This document shows positions 1 to 9,029 of a stretch of 15,433 nucleotides of DNA, piece after piece. Position numbers and translations under genes: made by a program. The notes beneath the pieces are model-generated. The model did not search any database and was not told where the DNA came from. It was given only the letters and a program-made list of their open reading frames with translations. Position 1 is the stretch's first letter; each line of letters opens with the position of its first letter. Origin of the DNA: Acanthamoeba lenticulata (Eukaryota; Discosea; Longamoebia; Acanthamoebidae); assembly GCA_002179805.1 (NCBI GenBank), contig NAVB01003587.1, positions 1-15,433 of the forward strand. Reading direction: 5' to 3'.

Positions 1-3000
1 CTGGGCGGCAGCTCGACGATGCGGTTGCGGCCCAGGTAGAGGCTGCGGACCGAGGTCATGTTGCCGATCTCGGGGGCCAGGTGGGTCAGCTGGTTGCCCT
101 CGAGGTCGAGCGTCTCCAGGCGCGGCAGCTCGGTGATCGTGACGGGGAACTCCTCGAGCTTGTTCTGCGAGACGTCGAGTCGCAGCAGGTCCGTCAGCGA
201 GCCCCACCCGCCCGGCAGCGCGCTCAGCTTGTTCTGCTTCAGATCCTGCGAGCGGCCCTCTCGGTCAGTCCCGCGCGGCCACAAGCCCAAAGACCAGCCC
301 GAGCTCGGGCACAAGGACGAGCACGAGGACGAAGATGAGGGGAGAGGATGGACGCACGAGGTCCTTGAGCTGGCAGAGCTGCTCGACGGAGCGGAGCTTG
401 ACGAGCTGGTTGGTGGAGATGTCGAGGATCTTGAGGTTGGTCGCCATGTTGAGGTTGCGCGGGAGCTTGGTGAGGCAGTTGTTGCGGACGCTCAGCATCT
501 CGAGCGAGACCAGGCAGCCGATCTCCTCGGGCAGGGTCTCGAGCTTGTTGAACCGCAGGAAGAGCTTGTTGAGGTTGACCAGGTGCTTGATCGTCGGCGG
601 CAGCTCGGTCAGCTTGTTGTACCTCAGGTCCAGCATGGTGAGCGACGTCACCTGGCCCAGCTCGTTGGGCAGCGTGCGCAGGTTGTTCTCGTTCAGGCCC
701 AGCGCCTTGAGCTTGGTCAGCTTCCCGATGTCTGGCGGGAGGCTCTCGAGCTTGTTCATGTAGAGGTTGAGCACGCTCAGGTTCTTCATCTCCCACACGT
801 TGGGCGGGACCGCCGTGAGCTCCTTCCTTCGCAGGTCGTACGTCTGCAAACCGCCCGCGCTCACGTTGCTCGCCTCCTCCATCTCCCGCGCCTCCTCTGC
901 ACGCGAACCAAGCACAGACATACACACACGGTCAGTCAGTCCCTGCGCACTGCTGGGGCTGAGGGCTGAGGTCGGGGGCCGAACCCTTGCGGGCCTTCTT
1001 GCTCTTCTTCTTCTCCTCGTGCTGCGAGGCCTCGCCGCCGTTGGCCGCGAGGTCGGCCTCCACCGGCGTGAACTCCTCGCCGTAGAAGGAGACGCCCCGG
1101 TGGGGCTCCAGGTCCTTGTGCCGCGAGTGCCGCTTGCCGCTGCTGGCGATGGGGATCGACGAGCCCGACATGAACATGGGGCTGATCACCGGCGACCCGC
1201 CGGTGATGGACGACGAGGACCGCACCGGCGTCCCGGTGGCGCTCTCAAAGGGCGACATCGGCAGCGGCACGGCCTTGTCCACCACGACGGCCGGCTCGTT
1301 CGAGACCGTCGGCACCGAGAAGGTCGGCTCGTCCCACTCCTTCTCCTTCTCCTTCTCCTTGTTTTTGTGGTCCCGGCCGTCCCGGTTGCTCGGCTTTTTG
1401 CTCGACTTGCTGCTGCGGCTCTCGCCGCTGGACTTGGAGGACGTGGAGCTGGCCGCAGCCGCCGCCGCCGCCGCGTCCTTGGCGGCCACGCTGGAGCCCT
1501 CGGGGCTGTCCTTGTCGCTGTCCGTCGCGGCGTCCCGCGAGTCGTCGTCGTCGGTGTCACGCATGATGCCGGAGCCGTTGCCGTTGCGCTGGCACTCGAT
1601 CCAGTACAGGACGCGCTTCCGATGGCCCGTCTTGGCGATGCCCAGTTGGCGCATCTCGTCGTCGGTGATCAGCTTCACCGTCTCCAGGTCGTCGAACCCG
1701 TCGGCCGACAGGAGCTGCGCATACTCGGCCGGGAGCCGCAGCGAGGCGAGCCATTTGAGGATCTCCTTCTCGCCCTCGCGCCCGTCCTTGTCCCGGCCGC
1801 TACTGCCACCGCTGTTGTTGCTGCTGCGGTAGGGCGACCTCGCGGCCGCCGTCGACGCGCGCGAATCGCGCACGATCAGACTGCCCCCAGACTTGCCGCC
1901 GCTGGGCTGGTCGCGGTCCTTGCGTCGGTCGCGGTCGCGGTCGCTCCGCCGACGGTCCTCGTCGTCATTGTTGTTGGTGCTGTCGGGCCCCCCTGAGGTG
2001 TCGTTGCTGTGCTTGCTGGACGAGCCCTTGGCAGTCTGCACGACCATGAGGCTGCTCCGGCGCTTGTCCGTGTTGCGTCGAATGCTGCTGCCGTTGGTGC
2101 CGCCGCGCGACGACGACGACGACGACGAAGACGATGGCGAGTCGCGGCTGTCCCGCCCGCCGCCGCTTGTGGTGGTCGCGGACCGCCGTGAGCCGCGCCG
2201 AGCCTCGCTCTCGCTGGCCGACGCCGCGTCGCCCTCCTCGTCGGTGCCTGTGGTGTAGCCCTCCTCCTCGAGCTGAGTCGATACGCTGCGTCGCCGCTGC
2301 GTTGACGAGGGCGACACGGTGAGGGACGCACGGCGGACGGATTGGACGTAGGGCGAGGCGGGTGTTGATGGTGAAGCTGCAGATGATCCTCCTGTGGAGG
2401 CTACTCGCTCACGCGTGGTACCCGCTGACGAAGGGACAGATAAAGTACAGGAGGCGCCAGACGATCGTGGCTGTTGCTGGTTGCGCGATGGGGGTGGGGT
2501 GCGCCCAAAGATTTCGGCACATTCTTCATCTTCAAGCACTTCAATGGGGCTGGCATGAGGTGATGGGCGGTAGCGCTCAAAGAAGGCGGTGGAAGGCGAA
2601 TCGAGGGAGGGTGAGAGCAGAATCTCAGATGCTGATCGCGTGCGGACCAGCAATCGATCTCGCGGTGTTGCTGGCGCAGTATTGCTCAGGTTTTGGCTGC
2701 GTCGGTAGAGGTTGACGGTGCGCAATCGCGAGGGCGTGCGAGGAGAAGAACCTGAATTGAGAGGCGAGGGCACGGCCGGGGCTGTGGTCCGTCCGTGCCT
2801 GTCTCGAATCACATCAGCCGACGGCGGAGGCAAGGCAGGAGTCAAGATTAAATCTGGATTATCGGTGCCGAGCCGCACAACCGTCGAATCGCTCGATGCG
2901 GTGAGATCCTCGTCAGTGTCTTCGTGAGAAGCTGACGCGCGAGCCTTGGTCGCTCCATCATCTCCAGAATTCTGCGCAGGGGTACTTTGACTCTCTGGTT

Positions 3001-4238
3001 TGTTGTCCTTTGCTGGTGTCTCTGCGGCCGCCTTTTCCTCCATCTCCCTGCCCCTCCGCGGGGTAGAGGGCTGTCCATCTTTGGTGCTGGCTCGCTGGCG
3101 TCGATCTTTCCGATCCTTGTCTTCCTTCTCCCTCTTCTCGCGCTCCTCTCGCTCCTTCTTGTCCCTCTCGTTGGTTGGGCTCGTCGTCCGCTCTCGTTTT
3201 TCGCGCTCTGAGTCCCGCTCGTTCTTCTTGTTGTTGTTATTGGGGGTCTTCCTGTCTTCACGTCCCTCGTCCTTGTCTTCGCGGTCACGCTTCTCGCGCC
3301 GCTCGCGCTTTTCCTTCTCCTCCCTTTCACGCCTCTCCTTTCGCTCACGCTCCTCCCTCTCGCGTCTTTCCTTGTCCTCCTTCTCACGCCTCTCCTTCTC
3401 TTCTTTCTCGCGCTTTTCGCGTTGCTCCTTCTCTTCTTTGTCACGCTTCTCGCGCTCCTTCTCTTCCTTCTCGCGCCTTTCCTTCTCCTCCTTCTCGCGC
3501 TTCTCCTTCTCCTCGCGCTCGCGCCTCTCGCGCCTCTCGCGCTCCTCCTTCTCGCGCCGCATGCTCTGCTGCTTCTCCTCGAGCTCGCTGATGGCCGATG
3601 GCCCGGACGAGCCGCCAGCGGTCGTGATGTAGCTGCCACTGCTGGTGCTGATGCCGCCGCTGTTGGTTCGCCCGTGGCCAGGAGAGCTCGGGACGACGGC
3701 GCTGCCCGTTGTGCTGGGCCGGTTGGGCTGCACTCTCTGGCTGGCGTCCTGCACGCATGTTTCCCCCCACCAAGGGCTTCAGCGGGCGGTCCATGGAAGG
3801 GGCGGGCTGAGCTCGGGGCTGGAGTGCGCACCGTCTTCGAGGTGGTGCGAATGAGCTGGTTGCCGGTGGGGCGAGGCTGAGCGGCTCTCTCGAGTGCGAC
3901 GATCCACTCGGTGAGAAGGCGTTCGCCCTTGGCCAAGATGTAGTACTCCTTCTCGGCGGTGGAGACCTGGATGCAGCCCACCTTCTTACCTTCCTCCAGC
4001 TCCACGCGCTTGATCTTGGCCCCCTCCAGATTGATCATCCCCAGAGGTTCGTTGGCGGCCTGCAGTTCATGTCGAGTCAAAGATATGCCAAAAAACAGCA
4101 CACAGAAGAGGAGCTCACCTGCTCGTTCTTCTGGTAGGAGATCACCCCCGGTCGCAAGACCCACCACCACTCTCGCCATTCACCAGTCTTCTTGCTCTTG
4201 CGCGAGAGCCAGCCGGTCTTCAGGGTCTCACCGAACAT
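1..4238 (-). CDS. PH-SAM-leucine-rich-repeat protein, 3' end cut by the window
   Basis: Likely a membrane-associated signalling scaffold; function inferred from domains only. Exons: 4238-4119, 4059-3832, 3748-985, 896-358, 245-1 (continues outside); phases agree at every junction. Residues about 4-100 form a PH domain (starts LKTGWLSRKSKKTGEW, closes with LLTEWIVALERA). Residues about 171-334 are almost pure Glu/Arg/Lys. A Ser/Pro/Thr-rich disordered linker follows, then a SAM domain at about 776-840 (EILKWLASLRLPAEYAQLL to HRKRVLYWIECQ), then 23-residue LRRs of the SHOC2/Ras-group type from about 1045 to the window edge. The start is uncertain: I took the ATG at 4238, but coding-like sequence (EKEEAERKEPP) continues upstream to a possible acceptor at 4312-4311, and ATGATG at 4445-4440 followed by GTATTG could be a tiny first exon. 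The 985/896 junction uses a GTTCGG donor; if it is not real, the PH-SAM gene would end at 932 and the LRR gene begin at 921, an implausible 10-bp gap. Confidence 0.75.
3095..3586 (-). repeat. Low-complexity Glu/Lys/Arg-coding tract in the PH-SAM-LRR gene
   Basis: The minus strand encodes about 160 residues made almost only of E, K, R and a little D and Q, in units such as EEKERREKEEKEREKR. On the plus strand it appears as a CTTCTCCTTCTCGCG-like pyrimidine-rich tract. Such composition gives either a coiled coil or a stable single alpha helix. The opposite strand is open as a Ser/Phe/Arg repeat, which is only a shadow of this tract. Confidence 0.85.
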
Positions 4239-4789
4239 CAGCTTGCGCTGTGTTACGAGCGCCTGCTGGCTCGTGCGAGGAGGCTCTTTCCTTTCGGCCT
4301 CTTCCTTTTCCTGGTCGGCCAAGAAAGAGATGAATGAACGAACGAACGAATGAACATCATCATCAGGATTTCTTTGTCGAGATGCTGCACTCTAAGGGAG
4401 TGACGAGGTCAAATCAGGAGGAGGACAGCGATACAATACCATCATACAGATCTTGCGAAACGAATGGTACGACAACCTTCCTCTCCCACGGACTCGACTG
4501 TGTCTCCCTCTCGCTACGCCCCTCTTTCCTTGGCGCTCTTCGTTGCACGGTTCAACGGGCCACCTCACTTGTAACGGCCGCCCCAAAAAAAGGATTGCGC
4601 TTTCCTTTTCTGAAAATCAGTTTTAAACGAAAGGAAAGTGATCTCTGAACGGTCACGATGTGGGCGTTGAGTTGTTCATCACCTTCCCCTGCTTCCTTTG
4701 CTGCTCCACAAACCAGGTGGTTTCTTGGAAAGGTCCAGCGGCGATGATCCTTCTGTACAGTAAGTGCATGCTTTGTGTGCATGCGTTCT
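4239..4789. other. Region between two minus-strand genes (5' end of PH gene, 3' flank of coiled-coil gene)
   Basis: About 550 bp with no assured coding exon. The first 72 bp next to 4238 are probably coding or 5' leader of the PH gene (open up to an acceptor-like CAG at 4313-4311). A pyrimidine-rich stretch (on the minus strand) and the repeat at 4331-4355 lie just beyond, as expected for the end of an intron. Around 4580-4640 the sequence is markedly AT-richer than the genes. I see no convincing TATA element or AATAAA signal. Confidence 0.5.
4331..4355. repeat. GAAC/GAAT tetranucleotide repeat
   Basis: Six consecutive four-base units of TGAA/CGAA type, read directly. It lies just upstream (minus-strand sense) of the possible acceptor at 4311, so it probably sits in a 5' intron or leader of the PH-SAM-LRR gene. 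Confidence 0.8.
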
Positions 4790-5925
4790 TCAAGAGTTCT
4801 TCTTGAAGCGCGCGAGCAACGAGGAGCCCGAGGGCGACGAAGTGAGGGCCGAGGTCCCGGACGAGGACGAAGACAGGTCCCGGCTTCCTCCTCCTCCTCC
4901 TGTCCAAGCAGGCGCACCAGTGAGGAAGCCAGGTCAAAAGAGAGAGAGAGAGAGAGGCTGTCCGTACCTTTCTTGAGGCTCAGCCGCTTGCCCGACTTGC
5001 CGCGCGGCGTCGTGCTGGGCGAGCCGCTCTCGCCCTCCCCCTGGCCCGCCCGCGCCAGCACGTTCTTTTGTCGCTGCTCTAACCGATTGGCGTAGTAGTC
5101 GACGATCACCTGCGCCTTGTGGCCTTCGGCGTTGGTCCTGTGGCCACGCCGCCGCACAAACACAAACACCACAATGGTGAGCCACAAGCCACGGCCGTTT
5201 GCTGTGAATGAATAACACACGCACCGAATATTCGAGTAGCGCGCGGCCATCATCTCCTTGAATTCCCTCATCTTGCGGTCCTTCTCGGACTCGCCCTGGG
5301 CCGTAGGCCGTGGGGTGGCCGCCTGAGACGCGCCGCTCGTGAGCTGCTGCAGCCGCTCGAGCTCGCGCGTGAGTGCGATCACATAGGCCTCTTGGTGCTG
5401 CCATCGCTTCCACTGCGCGCGGGTGATGGTCATGGTCTCCCGCTCGTCCTCCTCGGTGATGAGGAGGTTGTCGAGACCGTCGCTGGCGCCTGGCCCGAGG
5501 CGATCGCGCACTCGCTTGTCGAGGTTGCATGTCGCCGGCGGCGCACTTCTTCGCTTCGTTCTTTGGTGGGCATCGCTTTCGCTCTTTTCCTCCCCGTCTC
5601 CTATTTCTCCTCCGTCTTTGTCTTCGTCGTCGCCCGCTCGTTCTTTGCTCCGAGTGACTTGGTCGTGGTGACGCGCCAGGGGCACGAAGCTGTCGCTGTA
5701 CGAACCTTTCGAACCGACCGAAGAAGCAGAAGAAGGGCGCCTCTGGAGGTGGATGCCGCTCCCGCTCATCCACGGGGCACCCTCCTCTTCCTGTGCTCTT
5801 CCCCCACCCGCATCTTCGGCATAGAGCGGACGAAATCGATAACAGAATTCAAAATCATCTTCCGAGTCCGAGTCGGAGGAAAGCGGAGCAACGGAGGAGA
5901 TCGTTGCCGAGAGGCGCGGCTGCAT
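4790..5925 (-). CDS. Unrecognised acidic, Ser-rich coiled-coil protein
   Basis: I do not recognise a family. Exons 5925-5225, 5137-4968 and 4899-4790 join in phase (phase 2, then phase 1) and give 326 residues ending LLARFKKNS. The start is the first ATG of the open frame; an acceptor-like CAG just upstream (5933-5931) allows a 5' UTR intron. The N-terminus has an acidic patch (SSDSDSEDDFEF, possible CK2 sites), then a Ser-rich and an Asp/Glu/Lys-rich stretch. Residues from about 160 to 280 are predicted helical (TRAQWKRWQHQEAYVIALTR, then a second helix around QVIVDYYANRLEQRQKN). The C-terminus is Gly5 followed by a Ser/Thr-rich basic tail. Codons in the stretch 5560-5660 use more A than the rest. 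No signal peptide or membrane segment, so cytosolic or nuclear. The exon structure is well supported, the function is unknown. Confidence 0.7.
4939..4956. repeat. (AG)9 microsatellite inside an intron
   Basis: Nine AG dinucleotides on the plus strand, i.e. a (CT) run near the donor of the second intron (4967-4900) of the coiled-coil gene. Read directly from the sequence. Confidence 0.9.
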
Positions 5926-6247
5926 AGTTCCTCTCTGAGCGCTCGGGACCAATTGTGTACAGGTCCTTGTAGGCACGTCGTAGTCGCCGGCAGCGGTTCA
6001 CCAGGTTCGGGCCGTGCTGTGTGCTCCACTTGTGGGCTCACAAGTTCAAAAACATGAACGTGCGGAGCCAAGAAGCCGCTGGAATGTGAAGAACGCGGCT
6101 CCACCCTGCTGAGGTGGCAGTTGGGTGGAGTTGCGCCCGGTTTGGTCGTTGTCCTGCTGTTGTGGTGGCGCGTCGTGTGAGTGTCGTGTGGGGCGATTGG
6201 ATCCAACAAATCATCGCTCCCATTTTTTGCCTTTCAAACACACCACA
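5926..6247. promoter_or_regulatory. Divergent promoter region between coiled-coil gene and lectin gene
   Basis: 322 bp between the ATG at 5925 (minus) and the ATG at 6248 (plus). It contains a perfect 10-bp palindrome TTGGATCCAA at 6197-6206, with ATTGG at 6196-6200, about 42-51 bp before the lectin ATG, and CCAATTG at 5949-5955, about 24 bp before the other ATG. A T-rich stretch (CATTTTTTGCCTTTC) lies between the palindrome and the lectin start. There is no clear TATA box. Role as shared promoter is inferred from the head-to-head layout. Confidence 0.55.
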
Positions 6248-8499
6248 ATGACGACGCCAGTGCGGATCTTGATCCTTGTTCTCGTCTCCCTGTTCGCGAC
6301 ATCGGCCCTGACGCAGACACAGAGATATGAGTTCAAGCACTCTTTCCGTGCCCCCTTCTACCTTGGTACGCATGTTCCTCCTAGGCACTATTCATGCGAA
6401 CGGGCTCTAGGTCAACTTGACTGATTTTTTTTGTATTTCATCTGTTAGGAAGGGGAGGCACGTTGCCCTTTTGGGAGTTTGGTGGCAGCGCCATCGTCTC
6501 CGAGGACAGAATTCGCCTGACCCCCGCCATCCAGAGCCGTGTGGGTTGGGTCTGGAACTCTGTGGTATGGCTTGGCTTCCTCTCCCCTGTTTTACTTGAA
6601 AATTTGATGGATCATCTTTGTTTTACAAACCTTCACAATTTGCTTCCATTTTCACTTGTTCTCACCTCCACGTCGCGACATCTTGGAGTAGGCGGCCGAC
6701 ATGGACGCCTGGGAAGTTCAGCTCGACTTTGAGATTGGCGGTGGCGGCAGCCGAGGCGCCGACGGCATGGCCCTGTGGTACGTCGCCGAGCCCAAGCAGG
6801 AGGGCACCAGCATGGGCAGCAAGGACGAGTTCAATGGCATGGCCGTTTTCTTCGACACCTTTGACAACGACGGCCAGGTGCGTTCCTCTTCATCTTGTAG
6901 TAGTTGACGAATAGACCTCACAATCATCGTCATCATCTTCATCGTGGACAGAACGACGAGCCCAGGATCTCGCTGTGGGTCAACGATGGCACGCAGCGCT
7001 ACAACCCGTTCGACGACGGCAAGCACGGCGAGCGGGGCAGCTGCAGCAACCTCAACCGCGAGGCCCGCTCCAAGATGCGCGTGATCTACCGCGACGGCAT
7101 CATCCAGGTCGAAACCGACAGTACGCCACGTCTTCCACTTCCACTTTCCTTTTTTTGTTTGTTTTTGAATTCTTTTAAAAATCAAGTAAACAATGGCTGA
7201 CACGTGGGCATCCTTGTAGACGACGGGCACTGGGTGCCGTGCATCACGGCCCACCACACGCTGCCGCGCGGTTTCTACTTTGGCCTGAGCGCGGCCACGG
7301 GCCACCTCACCGACAACCACGACGTCTACTCGTTCATCACCTACAACCTCGACCCGTGGCGCCGCCGCCCCCCGGTGCCCGCTCAGGTACCTGGCGCCGC
7401 ATCCATCCACCGGTGTTCCGACACCGAACACACGGGACCGCTCACCGTCGCGCTTGTGGACGATCACAGGAGAGCCCCGAGGTGCAGCACCACGAAGAGC
7501 AGCAGCAACAGCAGCAAGAGCAGCAGCAGGAGCAGCAGCAGCATCACGAAGAGCAGCAGCAGCAGCAGCAGCATCACGAGGAGCAGAACCAGACGCCCGA
7601 GCCTGTTAAGCCCAACCCTTACCTTCCCAAGGATGCGCCTAACCCTTATCTCCCACGCAAGCAGGTACAACAGCAGGAAGAGCATCATCATCAGCAGCAG
7701 CAGTCTGAACAGGCCCACAATGGTGGAGAACAGACTGAACAACAACAACAACACAACTATCAGGAACAGCAGCAGCAGCAGCAGCATCAGGAGCAGCAGC
7801 CGCGATACCAGCAGGAGGAGATGGACAAGCTGGCCGCCAAGCTCGACCAGCTGACGTTCAAGGTGGAGGCTGTGCGCAACCAGCAGGACAGCCTCGCCCA
7901 CAGCCTCTCGCAGGTGCTCGACAAGGCCAACGGCCTGCAGCAGCAGCTCCAGCAGAGCCAGCCGCAGCAGAACCAGGGCCGGCAGGCAGAGGTCGCGGCC
8001 GAGGTGAGCGGCGAGGTGCGGGCGGCCATGCAGGAGATCCGGAGCGTGCAGAACGCCGTCGAGGACGTGCGCCGACTGGTGCAGGACGACATCAACCAGA
8101 TGGGCAAGACCGTGACCGACCTCAAGAACCACATCTCGTCCGAGCAGGGCAACACCTACAACAACGTCGCCCGCCTCGTCCGCGAGCTCCAGCAGCACGT
8201 CAGCTCCCTCCAGGTTCTCGTCGAGGTACAACACCATCTCCACCTTCATCTTCATCATCTTCATCCACAAGATGGCTCAACATGTCGTCGTTGTCGTCGT
8301 CATCGTGCAGAGGGGCGACCGGGACCAGAACAGCGCGCTGCAGGAGCTCAAGAGCGGCAAGGAGGAGCTCAAGACGGTCGTGGAGAAGAGCGGCTCCGTC
8401 GCGTGGTGGATCTATTTTTGCTTCTTCCAGGCGTGCTTTGGCGTGGCCTACGTCATCTGGAGGAAGACCAGGGACGACGCCAACAAGAAGTTCCTCTAA
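6248..8499 (+). CDS. ERGIC-53/LMAN1-type L-type lectin cargo receptor
   Basis: Cargo receptor cycling between ER and Golgi, binding high-mannose glycoproteins. Exons 6248-6365, 6449-6564, 6692-6877, 6952-7120, 7220-7386, 7470-8225 and 8311-8499 join in phase and give 566 residues (human ERGIC-53: 510). Residues 1-22 are a signal peptide. The L-type lectin domain spans about 25-245, with RYEFKHSF, GADGMALWY, GMAVFFDTFDNDG and GLSAATGHLTDNHDVYSF. Residues 253-367 are a Gln/His/Glu-rich insertion holding two NPYLP motifs. A coiled coil follows to about 530, one membrane helix at about 534-554, and a 12-residue cytosolic tail ending KKFL, a dilysine COPI-retrieval signal with a hydrophobic end like the KKFF of ERGIC-53. 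Donors are GTACGC, GTATGG, GTGCGT, GTACGC, GTACCT and GTACAA. Family assignment is firm; sugar specificity is less sure because a mannose-site His seems replaced. Confidence 0.92.
7497..7602 (+). repeat. CAG/CAC trinucleotide-rich tract coding Gln/His/Glu
   Basis: A run of CAG and CAA codons broken by GAG and paired CAC/CAT codons, reading HHEEQ blocks separated by Gln runs, in the lectin gene. A second, shorter tract lies at 7764-7800. Such tracts expand by slippage, so length variation between strains is likely. Confidence 0.9.
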
Positions 8500-9029
8500 T
8501 AAGAAGCAGAAGCAGGACATGCGGCCACTTCGACAAGAGCCTCCTTGGTTCTCTATTTAATCGACTTCATCCCACCTCTTCCTCCCCTTCTTGTGTACTC
8601 GATTTTTCTGTACACTTTCTCTCCTCTTCCTCAACTAAACGATAGTTCTTAAACAAGTTTAAACATCTCGGCCATTGGCCGGATTTAAAGCACAGATATT
8701 CCACAGACTGATTGGGCGGACCAGCTGCAGCCTGAAGTTTCAAACCCAAACCAGCCACGACCACGCTGGTTGCGGACCGCACGTGCTGCCGAGAAACTAC
8801 ATCATGTCGCTTCTGCGCCTTGTGGCGCGCGCCATTGGGGCCCATTGGTTTAAAACCCCAACCATCTGACAGAAAGCCCAGCCAGTCTTTCCCTCCCTGA
8901 CTCGAGTGTGTTTATAGCAAGTGAGCAACAGCTCCTCTTCCTCCTCTTCTACTTCACCATCAGCATATACCCCTTATCATCAGCCAGCCAGGTCAAGTCT
9001 AGTGCTTCTTTATCAAACTTGGATTCACC
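8500..9029. promoter_or_regulatory. Intergenic region: lectin 3' flank and Kazal-gene promoter
   Basis: 530 bp without an assured gene. The first part is pyrimidine-rich 3' flank. Upstream of the Kazal gene lie four ATTGG (inverted CCAAT) boxes at 8674-8678, 8711-8715, 8834-8838 and 8844-8848, the first inside the dyad CGGCCA-T-TGGCCG (8669-8681). TTTAAA occurs at about 8658, 8683 and 8850. TTTATA at 8911-8916 is a possible TATA element, about 115 bp before the ATG, which would leave a leader of roughly 85 bp. A small open frame at 8675-8869 shows no recognisable protein and I do not call it. Confidence 0.5.

Noticed and set aside
58..1996. Long plus-strand open frames opposite the LRR and SAM exons
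   Set aside because: They mirror GC-rich minus-strand exons with clear PH, SAM and LRR domains; the translations are low-complexity Leu/Val/Arg mixtures without a family.
2362..2715. Plus-strand frame of 117 codons in the region of altered codon use
   Set aside because: The minus frame stays open through it and joins the gene on both sides; no domain or start context supports the plus frame.
3000..3632. Plus-strand Ser/Phe/Arg repeat frame
   Set aside because: Exact antisense of the Glu/Lys/Arg helix; the repeat comes from the codons of that helix.
4653..4937. Minus-strand frame ending in MNNSTPTS as a first exon of the PH gene
   Set aside because: Its possible donor (GTGACC) is phase 2, while the acceptor before the PH exon needs phase 0.
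7464..8270. Minus-strand Leu-rich frame that looks like membrane helices
   Set aside because: CAG/CAC repeats read backwards give Leu and Val runs; the plus strand encodes the well-supported lectin.
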